A stretch of 64,000 bases of DNA from a bacterium (GTDB lineage: Bacteria; Electryoneota; RPQS01): the NCBI GenBank assembly GCA_036504735.1, contig DASXUQ010000017.1, positions 97,349-161,348 of the forward strand, read 5' to 3'. The stretch's first letter is position 1, and each line of letters starts with the position of its first letter. Below the pieces are notes generated by a model that ran no database searches, was not told the origin of the DNA, and saw only the letters and a list, made by a program, of their open reading frames with translations. This document shows, piece after piece, positions 26,121-32,600 of this stretch. Both the position numbers and the translations under genes were made by a program.

Positions 26121-26432
26121 ATGTACCAATTGATTGCGCTGTTTAAGCAGCCGGCGGATCCCGACGCCTTCGAACGCGCGTATCAGCGGGAGCATCTGCC
26201 GCTGGCGCGGAAAATCCCCGGCGTGATCTCCATCGAACTCTCCAAATTCACGCCCGGCAAAGACGGCCCCGCGCGCTACTATCAGATGTCCGTGCTGACC
26301 TTTGCCGACAAAGACGCCTTTAAGACGGCGATGAAGTCTCCCGAGAACGCCACGGCGGGCGCGAACCTCCAGGCCTTTGCGGCGGATCTTGTGGAGTTCT
26401 TCACGGCGGAGAAGGTTGCGGCGCATGAGTGA
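26121..26432 (+). CDS. EthD-domain protein
   Basis: A 103-residue dimeric alpha/beta-barrel type protein. The N-terminal strand MYQLIALFKQPADPDAFERAY and helix, the following EHLPLARKIPGV, and the C-terminal ANLQAFAADLVEFFTAE fit the EthD family (MMLJ-like, ferredoxin fold). Members accompany cytochrome P450 ether degradation and some aromatic catabolic operons; the biochemical role is mostly undefined. Six bases separate it from the thioesterase gene, and its last codons overlap the next crotonase start by eight bases. Its place here supports an oxidative aromatic or ether-like substrate, but does not prove it. Confidence 0.8.
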   Translation: MYQLIALFKQPADPDAFERAYQREHLPLARKIPGVISIELSKFTPGKDGPARYYQMSVLTFADKDAFKTAMKSPENATAGANLQAFAADLVEFFTAEKVAAHE

Positions 26433-27201
26433 CCCGCAATTCCTGCGTATCGAGCGCGCCGAATCCGTCGTAACAATCTTTCTCAACCGTCCCAAGCAGC
26501 TCAATGCGCTGAGTCTGGCGCTGATGGATGAGCTGGTGGCCGTGCTTAATGAGCTTGAAGCGGACGATGCGGTGCGCGCGGTGGTGCTGACAGGCAACGA
26601 GCGGGCCTTTGCCGCGGGTGCGGACATCGGCGACATGGCCGAAGCGACGCCTGTCACTATGCTGCAGCGCGACCAGTTTGCCAAATGGGACCGCATCCGC
26701 CGTTTCAAAAAGCCGCTGATTGCCGCCGTGTCGGGATTCGCGCTGGGGGGCGGCTGTGAGCTGGCCATGCTCTGTGACATGATTATCGCCTCCGAGAGCG
26801 CACAGTTCGCCCAACCGGAAATCAAGATTGGCGTGATGCCCGGCGCCGGAGGAACCCAGCGGCTGACGCGTGCCGTCGGCAAAGTCCGCGCAATGGAAAT
26901 GGTGCTGACGGGTCGCCCGATTTCGGCAAAGGAGGCGCTGGCCGCCGGACTGGTCAATCGTGTGGTACCCATCGAGGTCTACCTTTCCGAAGCGCAGAAG
27001 CTGGCGCGGGAGATTGCGGCCATGCCACCTGTAGCGGTAAGGCTCGCCAAGGAATCGGTGCTCAAATGTTTTGATTCCTTCCTGCAGGACGGCCTCGAGT
27101 TCGAGCGCAAGAATTTCTATCTGCTCTTTTCCACCGAGGACCAGAAGGAAGGCATGGCGGCATTCTTGGAGAAGCGCGCGGCAGAGTACAAGGGACGGTA
27201 G
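26425..27201 (+). CDS. Enoyl-CoA hydratase (crotonase family, PaaF-like)
   Basis: A 258-residue crotonase. Both catalytic glutamates are present: Glu112 in LGGGCELAML and Glu132 in FAQPEIKIGVMPGAGGTQRL, so it should hydrate 2,3-enoyl-CoA. The oxyanion-hole loop is FAAGADIGDMAE. ATG at 26425 overlaps the EthD stop; upstream in-frame sequence is arginine-rich and out of character. It resembles PaaF and general short-chain hydratases, and substrate length cannot be judged. It is one of two crotonases with different active sites in this cluster, followed by a PaaG-type isomerase, an order also seen in phenylacetate pathways. Confidence 0.88.
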   Translation: MSDPQFLRIERAESVVTIFLNRPKQLNALSLALMDELVAVLNELEADDAVRAVVLTGNERAFAAGADIGDMAEATPVTMLQRDQFAKWDRIRRFKKPLIAAVSGFALGGGCELAMLCDMIIASESAQFAQPEIKIGVMPGAGGTQRLTRAVGKVRAMEMVLTGRPISAKEALAAGLVNRVVPIEVYLSEAQKLAREIAAMPPVAVRLAKESVLKCFDSFLQDGLEFERKNFYLLFSTEDQKEGMAAFLEKRAAEYKGR

Positions 27202-27222
27202 AACCTGACAGGGGAGGCGAGC

Positions 27223-28008
27223 GTGGCGGACTTCGAGACAATCCTGTACGACAAAGGCGGCGCGGTGCTGACGATCACACTGAACCGCCCCGACCGCTAC
27301 AACGCGCTCACGGAGCAGATGCATAAGGAACTGAGCGCGGCCTTAAAAGAAGCGGCGGCGGATCAGGGCGTGCGTGCAGTAATTCTCACCGGAGCGGGCA
27401 AGGCCTTTTGCAGCGGACAGGACCTGAAGGAGATCAAGGATCAGCCGGGCCGCAATCTGGGCGATTCGCTGCGCAAAAACTACAATCCGAATATTCTGCG
27501 CATCCGGCAGCTTGAAAAACCGGTGATTTGTGCGTTGAACGGCGTGGCGGCGGGCGCAGGGATGAGCGTTGCACTGGCCTGCGACGTGATTATCGCCGCC
27601 GAATCGGCAAGCATGATACAGTCCTTTGTCAATATCGGCCTGGTGCCGGATTCAGGTTCGACATGGTTCCTTGCGCAACAGGTCGGTTACTATCGCGCCT
27701 TCGAAATCACCTCCAGCGGTCGCAAATTGAACGCGGCGGAACTGAAGGAATTGGGATTAGTACACGAGGTGGTGTCCGAAACCAATCTGCTGCCCCGTGC
27801 GCGCGAACTTGCCGCGCATTACGCCGCCGCACCGACGAAGGCGATTGGTCTGATCAAGCGCGGCCTTCATCGCATGTTCACCTCCGACTTGCCCGCCGCG
27901 CTGGAGTATGAAGCTTACTTGCAGGAGATCGCGTCGCAATCGGAAGATTACCGCGAGGGCGTCGTGGCCTTCAACGAAAAGCGCAAGGCGGTGTTCAAGG
28001 GCGCGTGA
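27223..28008 (+). CDS. Crotonase-family isomerase resembling PaaG
   Basis: A 261-residue crotonase with a GTG start, preceded by GGGGAGG at six bases. Unlike the upstream hydratase, the first glutamate position is Gly/Ala (NGVAAGAGMS). The second site carries Asp143 in FVNIGLVPDSGSTW, the arrangement of 1,2-epoxyphenylacetyl-CoA isomerase PaaG, whose catalytic Asp lies in the same motif. The oxyanion loop is FCSGQDLKE. If PaaG-like, it converts ring-1,2-epoxyphenylacetyl-CoA into oxepin-CoA and also isomerises double bonds later in the pathway. Its position just before a PaaA-type diiron gene supports that reading. Confidence 0.82.
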   Translation: MADFETILYDKGGAVLTITLNRPDRYNALTEQMHKELSAALKEAAADQGVRAVILTGAGKAFCSGQDLKEIKDQPGRNLGDSLRKNYNPNILRIRQLEKPVICALNGVAAGAGMSVALACDVIIAAESASMIQSFVNIGLVPDSGSTWFLAQQVGYYRAFEITSSGRKLNAAELKELGLVHEVVSETNLLPRARELAAHYAAAPTKAIGLIKRGLHRMFTSDLPAALEYEAYLQEIASQSEDYREGVVAFNEKRKAVFKGA

Positions 28009-28050
28009 GGCATAGTCGAACGATTAATCATAAGATTACAGGAGCACATC

Positions 28051-28878
28051 ATGACGGACCAGGAAAAGGATCAGCGAATAGTCGAAAAGGTCTCGCGCGG
28101 GGACACGGTCAACAGCCCCGACGAGATGAGTGAAGGCTATAAGCAGAGTCTATCGCATTTGATGCTCATGCAGGCGGATTCGGAATTGGCGGGGGCGTTC
28201 GGTTACGTGCCGTGGATCATGAAAGCGATCTCCACCAAGGAGATGCTGACCGTCTCGGCCATCACCCACGATGAAGTGCGGCACGCGCGGGTCATGTATC
28301 AACTGCTCGAAGAACTGGGCGTGGACGTCGAATCACGCGTCAAGCAGTTCGATTACACGCTGCGGGTCGGCGACGAGATCGAACTGGGCACGACCCGTCC
28401 GGCCACCGATCAGCGCGTGAATATCTTCTATTATCCGATTCCCACGTGGTACGATTTCATCATGTTCAACGTGCTGCAGGATCGTGGCGCGGGACACCAG
28501 TTGCAGGATGCGACGGAGAGTTCCTACGGGCCGTGGCGCGCAGTGATGGAAGGCATCATGAAGGAAGAAGAGATGCACATCGCGCACGGCGACTACTGGC
28601 TGAAGCGGCTGGGACGCGACCCTAAACACAAGGAAGCGACGCAGGAAGCGCTCGACCGCTGGTTCCCCCGCGTGATGAACGTCTTCGGCAGACCTAACAG
28701 TCCGCGCAATGCGACCTATCGCAAGTATGGCCTGAAGAAACGCGACAATCATGAAGTGCGCATGACGTTTGCCAAGGAAGTATTCGGCGTGGTCGACGAA
28801 GCCGGACTGAAGCATCCGGTGTGGGACGCTCCCGCGGATTGGGAAAAATTGCCGGCCGATGGCGTGGTGGCGGGGTAA
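28051..28878 (+). CDS. PaaA-type diiron acyl-CoA oxygenase subunit
   Basis: A 275-residue ferritin-like protein that aligns by eye along its length with PaaA of the 1,2-phenylacetyl-CoA epoxidase. Metal ligands of the family are retained: Glu45 (ADSELAG), Glu75 and His78 (HDEVRH), Asp144 (LQDRGAG), and Glu173 and His176 (KEEEMH). The stretch FYYPIPTWYDF followed by SSYGPW matches the PaaA core. The start follows AGGAG. No PaaB, PaaC, PaaD or PaaE homologue is nearby; instead a cysteine-free DUF1858-like gene starts two bases after its stop and a Rieske gene follows. It may therefore be a one-subunit oxygenase with a different electron supply. Substrate not known. Confidence 0.85.
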   Translation: MTDQEKDQRIVEKVSRGDTVNSPDEMSEGYKQSLSHLMLMQADSELAGAFGYVPWIMKAISTKEMLTVSAITHDEVRHARVMYQLLEELGVDVESRVKQFDYTLRVGDEIELGTTRPATDQRVNIFYYPIPTWYDFIMFNVLQDRGAGHQLQDATESSYGPWRAVMEGIMKEEEMHIAHGDYWLKRLGRDPKHKEATQEALDRWFPRVMNVFGRPNSPRNATYRKYGLKKRDNHEVRMTFAKEVFGVVDEAGLKHPVWDAPADWEKLPADGVVAG

Positions 28879-28880
28879 AC

Positions 28881-29141
28881 ATGTCCAAGAAGAAGATCAC
28901 CCGCGAAACCACCGTCGCCGAAATCCTCGCCGTCAATCCGGCGCTGATCGAAGTGTTCGACGACTGGGGTTTGCACCTCGTGCCGTCCACCGCCGTGGCG
29001 ATGAATGCTCCGCTTTACAAGGCGGCCTCGTGGCATGCGATCCGCGACGCGGACAGGCTGGTGGCCGAACTCAATTCCAAACTGCACCAGGACCCGCACC
29101 AGACCGTTTTGAACACCAACGGGCATAACGGCCACACATGA
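28881..29141 (+). CDS. Small DUF1858-like protein lacking the family cysteines
   Basis: An 86-residue protein. Residues 1-65 show the DUF1858 pattern (ITRETTVAEILAVNPALIEVF, then DWGLHLVPSTAV and a leucine-rich helix ending LVAELNSKL). Usual members carry a C-x-x-C after the G-I-x-C region; here the segment reads G-L-H-L-V-P-S-T with no cysteine at all. A polar tail (NTNGHNGHT) follows. It begins two bases after the PaaA-type stop and its last codons overlap the Rieske gene (ATGA). The tight setting suggests a binding or regulatory partner of the diiron protein, perhaps in place of PaaB or PaaD; this is inference. Confidence 0.7.
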   Translation: MSKKKITRETTVAEILAVNPALIEVFDDWGLHLVPSTAVAMNAPLYKAASWHAIRDADRLVAELNSKLHQDPHQTVLNTNGHNGHT

Positions 29142-29476
29142 GCGATGTGCCGTTCCGCAAAGTCTGCCGTGTCGAGGATGTCCCCGATGGCCGGGGAATC
29201 ACCGTGCAGCTCGATAATAGTGAGCTGGCAATCTTCCGCGACAAGGAGAAACTCTGGTGCACCGAAGGCCGCTGCCCGCACGCCTTCGAACTGATGAGCA
29301 AGGCGGTGCTCGAAAACGGCACGGTGGAATGCCTTGCGCACCACTATTGCTATGAACTGACGTCAGGCAAGGCCATCAAACCTATACCCGGCGCGGCATT
29401 TCTGAAGCTCTACCCGCTGAAAGTGGAAGACGGCGACGTGCTGGTTGCCTTCGAAGGAGGCGACGATGAGTGGTGA
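29138..29476 (+). CDS. Rieske-type [2Fe-2S] ferredoxin
   Basis: A 112-residue soluble Rieske protein. The cluster ligands are Cys46 and His48 in RCPHAF, and Cys65 and His68 in ECLAHHYC, 16 residues apart as expected. Two further cysteines (41 and 71) are not part of the standard ligand set. It has no membrane anchor or signal peptide, so it resembles dioxygenase ferredoxins that deliver electrons to an oxygenase. It overlaps the DUF1858-like gene upstream and the acetyltransferase gene downstream. I infer that it supplies electrons to the PaaA-type diiron protein. No matching ferredoxin reductase is encoded in the window. Confidence 0.88.
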   Translation: MSDVPFRKVCRVEDVPDGRGITVQLDNSELAIFRDKEKLWCTEGRCPHAFELMSKAVLENGTVECLAHHYCYELTSGKAIKPIPGAAFLKLYPLKVEDGDVLVAFEGGDDEW

Positions 29477-30065
29477 TCGCATCGAAGGCAAACGGTTGCG
29501 CCTGCGTCCGGCGAGACGCGAGGATATTCCCGTCCTTTATGAATGGTACCGCGATCCCAAACTGATGTCGCTCTATGACGGCATCGCTTTCTCCGCCGAA
29601 AGCCTCGACACGTTCCGCGATCAATACGGCTTCTGGCTGGACAACGACGTGGACTTCGGTCTCGCCGGATCTTTCATCATGGAATTGCTCGAGACGGGCC
29701 GCGCTATCGGCGAATGCTCGTGGATGATGGTGGACCGCACCGGACCGGACAGCCCCGGCATCTATCAAATCGGTGGTTTGATTGGTCCGCCCGAACTGCG
29801 CGGCAAGGGCCTCGGCACCGAAGCGCTGCGGCTGCTGCGCGATTTTCTGTTTGCCGAACAGGACGCGCACCGCCTTGAAGCGCTGACCGTGGCCTTCAAC
29901 ACCGGCGCGATGAAGACGCTGCATCACAACGGCTTTGTGCGCGAAGGCGTGCTGCGGGAGGCCGTGATGGTGGACGGTCAGTGGCGCGACCGCGTCATCT
30001 TTTCCCTGCTCCGGCGGGAATGGGAGAGCGGCGCGGCTCCTCAGACCGATTTCCCGGCCGATTAA
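29466..30065 (+). CDS. GNAT-family N-acetyltransferase (RimJ/RimL-like)
   Basis: A 199-residue protein. ATG at 29466 has GGAGG at five bases and overlaps the Rieske stop by eleven bases. The GNAT fold is clear: KRLRLRPARREDIPVLYEWY at the start, the acetyl-CoA loop PPELRGKGLGTEAL with the R-x-x-G-x-G form, and the C-terminal FNTGAMKTLHHNGFVREGVLRE typical of RimJ/RimL. Such enzymes acetylate protein N-termini, aminoglycosides or small amines; the substrate is unknown. Its presence in a catabolic cluster is not explained by the pathway proposed here. It lies 34 bases upstream of the aldehyde dehydrogenase. Confidence 0.88.
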   Translation: MSGDRIEGKRLRLRPARREDIPVLYEWYRDPKLMSLYDGIAFSAESLDTFRDQYGFWLDNDVDFGLAGSFIMELLETGRAIGECSWMMVDRTGPDSPGIYQIGGLIGPPELRGKGLGTEALRLLRDFLFAEQDAHRLEALTVAFNTGAMKTLHHNGFVREGVLREAVMVDGQWRDRVIFSLLRREWESGAAPQTDFPAD

Positions 30066-30099
30066 GCGATTCATATTCCCTAAACCTATTCGAGATTTT

Positions 30100-31614
30100 A
30101 TGACCACCTTAACACCGATTCAAGAAAAAAAAGCTACCGATACCGTCTATTCCAATCTGATCGGCGGCAAGCGCGTTCCGGCCAAATCAGGGCGAACGCT
30201 TCCCATTACCAACCCCGCCACGGGAGAATCCCTCGGCACGTGTCCGGCCTCGGATGCGGCGGATGTGGATGCCGCGGTGAAGGTCGCGCGCAATGCGCTC
30301 GATGGCAAGTGGGGACGCATGGCGCCCGGCCAGCGCACCAAACTGCTGTTTCGCGCCGCGCAGCTCCTCGATGAGCGCGCCGCCGAACTGGCCGAGATCG
30401 AAAGCCGCAACAACGGCAAAGTCGTAGCCCATGTGATGGGCGAAATCAAGCAGGCGGTGGAGGATCTGGAGTTCTTTGCCGGCGCGGTGACCAAGGTCAG
30501 CGGCTCGGTTCCTCCCCTGCACGGCGCGTTCTTCGGCTATACGGTCAAAGAGCCGGTCGGCGTGGTTGGCGCCATCACGCCGTGGAACTACCCGCTGATG
30601 CTCGAAGTGTGGAAGCTTGCCCCCGCCCTCGCTGCCGGTTGCACGGTGGTGCTCAAGCCTTCCGAACTCACACCCATCACGGCCAATCTGCTGGCGGAGA
30701 TTCTGCTTGAAGCGGGAATCCCCGAGGGCGTGGTAAATGTGGTGCACGGTCTCGGCGCGGAAGCCGGCGCGGCGCTGGTATCCCACCCGGATGTGGACAA
30801 GATCACCTTCACCGGCGGCACCGTGACGGGCCGGGCGATCATGCGCGAGGCCGCGGCCACCATGAAACGGCTCACGCTGGAACTGGGCGGCAAATCTCCC
30901 GCCATCGTGTGTGAAGACGCCGTGTTCGAAGATGCGCTCTACGGCTCGCTCTTTTCCATCTTCTATTCGGCGGGGCAATCCTGCGAAGCCCGCAGCCGCA
31001 TTTACGTCCACGAATCCATCTACGACAAGTTCGTGGACCGCTTCGTGTCCGCGGCGCAGGCGCTGAAGGTCGGCGATCCGATGGACAAGGCCACGCACAT
31101 CGGCGCGCTGGTGTCTCCCGAACGCATGGCCTTGATGGATTCCTTTGTGGAAGCGGCCAGGCGCGACGGCGGCAGGATTCTGACCGGCGGACACCGCCTT
31201 ACCGAAGGCCCGCTGGCTCGTGGCAACTTTTATGCGCCGACCGTCATCGACAATTTGCCGGAGAGCAGCCGCTGCGTGCAGGAGGAGATCTTCGGCCCTA
31301 TCGCCGTCATTTCCAAATGGACAAATGACGAGGAAGTCATCGGTATGGCCAACGGCGTTATCTACGGCCTCGCTGCCGCGGTGTGGACGCAAAACCTGAA
31401 CCGCGCCCAGAAATTCGTTCGCGCCATCCGGTCGGGAATCGTGGCGGTAAACACCTTTGCCACGGCGTTGCCCGGTCTGCCTTTCGGCGGCTACAAGCAA
31501 TCCGGTTTCGGCAGAGAACTGTCTCTGGAAACCATGGAAGCCTATCTGGAAACCAAGACCGTGTTGATCGGAGCCAGCGGCAAGCCGGTGAATCCGTTCG
31601 GTCTAAAAGCGTAA
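30100..31614 (+). CDS. NAD(P)-dependent aldehyde dehydrogenase
   Basis: A 504-residue enzyme of the ALDH superfamily, close in form to betaine/aminobutyraldehyde dehydrogenases. The cofactor site has VVGAITPWNYPL and TFTGGTVTGRAIM. The general-base Glu is in LELGGKSPAIV and the catalytic Cys in SAGQSCEARSRIYV. The C-terminal PFGGYKQSGFGREL is typical. It oxidises an aldehyde to the acid. In phenylacetate degradation the N-terminal half of PaaZ is such an enzyme, acting on the ring-opened semialdehyde, so this protein could do the same as a separate unit. An unrelated aldehyde is equally possible. It follows the acetyltransferase gene by 34 bases. Confidence 0.92.
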   Translation: MTTLTPIQEKKATDTVYSNLIGGKRVPAKSGRTLPITNPATGESLGTCPASDAADVDAAVKVARNALDGKWGRMAPGQRTKLLFRAAQLLDERAAELAEIESRNNGKVVAHVMGEIKQAVEDLEFFAGAVTKVSGSVPPLHGAFFGYTVKEPVGVVGAITPWNYPLMLEVWKLAPALAAGCTVVLKPSELTPITANLLAEILLEAGIPEGVVNVVHGLGAEAGAALVSHPDVDKITFTGGTVTGRAIMREAAATMKRLTLELGGKSPAIVCEDAVFEDALYGSLFSIFYSAGQSCEARSRIYVHESIYDKFVDRFVSAAQALKVGDPMDKATHIGALVSPERMALMDSFVEAARRDGGRILTGGHRLTEGPLARGNFYAPTVIDNLPESSRCVQEEIFGPIAVISKWTNDEEVIGMANGVIYGLAAAVWTQNLNRAQKFVRAIRSGIVAVNTFATALPGLPFGGYKQSGFGRELSLETMEAYLETKTVLIGASGKPVNPFGLKA

Positions 31615-31637
31615 TCCAAAATCATACTGGAGTTCTT

Positions 31638-32531
31638 ATGTATGCCATTATTGGGGCCACCGGCAATACCGGACGCGTCATTGTGGAGGAGTTGCTTTCT
31701 CATGGGCAGAAGGTGCGAGCCATTGCCCGCAATGCTGATCATCTCAAAGCACTGTCCGCCAAAGGGGCGGAGGCATTTGTCGGGTCGGTAGATGACGATG
31801 AGGCCATGACTCGCGCCTTCACCGGCGCGACGGCGGTGTATGCGATGATTCCGCCAAACTACGCCGCGCCGGGCGGATTTCGCGCCTACCAGAATGAAGC
31901 CGCCAATGTGATCGCCACGGCCATCGAGCGCACGGGGGTGAAGTATGTGGTGGTCCTGTCCAGCATCGGCGCGGAACACGCGGAGCACACCGGCCCGGTC
32001 AAGGGCCTGCACGATTTCGAGCAGCGCCTGAGTAAACTGTCCGGCGTGAACGTGCTCTTTTTGCGGCCGACGTTCTTCATGGAAAATACTCTGGCCAATA
32101 TCGGTCTCATCAAGCAGATGGGCATCAACGGCGGGGCGGTCAAGGCGGACCTGCCGATTGCCATGATTGCCGCGCGCGACGTCGGCATGTACGCCGCCAA
32201 GCGTCTGCTGGCCCTCGACTTCTCCGGCAAGACCGTACAGGACCTGCTGGGTCCGCGCGAGATTACCTGGACCGAAGCGACGCGGATCATCGGCGACGCC
32301 ATTGGCAAGCCGGAACTGCGTTACGTGCAGTTTCCTTATGACGACGCGGTGAATGGCATGGTCTCGATGGGACTGCCCCGGCAGATCGCTGAACTGTTCA
32401 TCGAACTCAGCCGCGCGGCCAATGATGGACTGATTGTGCCTTCGAAGCCGCGCTCTCCCGAGAGCACGACGCCCACGCCGTTCGAACAGTTTGTTGAAGA
32501 AGAATTCGCGCCGGCAATCATGCGGCCCTAA
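31638..32531 (+). CDS. NmrA-family NAD(P)-binding protein
   Basis: A 297-residue atypical short-chain dehydrogenase. ATG at 31638 has GGAG at five bases. The Rossmann motif is intact (IIGATGNTGRVIVEEL), in contrast to the related gene at 8880. Further features are KYVVVLSSIGAE and LFLRPTFFMENTL. The group includes quinone reductase-like QorB/YtfG and regulatory NmrA proteins; the role cannot be chosen from sequence. It is the last gene before the cbb3 operon, with only 69 bases and no obvious terminator between, so read-through into the oxidase genes is possible. Confidence 0.88.
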   Translation: MYAIIGATGNTGRVIVEELLSHGQKVRAIARNADHLKALSAKGAEAFVGSVDDDEAMTRAFTGATAVYAMIPPNYAAPGGFRAYQNEAANVIATAIERTGVKYVVVLSSIGAEHAEHTGPVKGLHDFEQRLSKLSGVNVLFLRPTFFMENTLANIGLIKQMGINGGAVKADLPIAMIAARDVGMYAAKRLLALDFSGKTVQDLLGPREITWTEATRIIGDAIGKPELRYVQFPYDDAVNGMVSMGLPRQIAELFIELSRAANDGLIVPSKPRSPESTTPTPFEQFVEEEFAPAIMRP

Positions 32532-32600
32532 GCACTTTTCTCACCGCGCGCCTCCGCGTCGGGATCTCCGGTTTTATCTTCGCTCACGTCGTTCCTTTCC

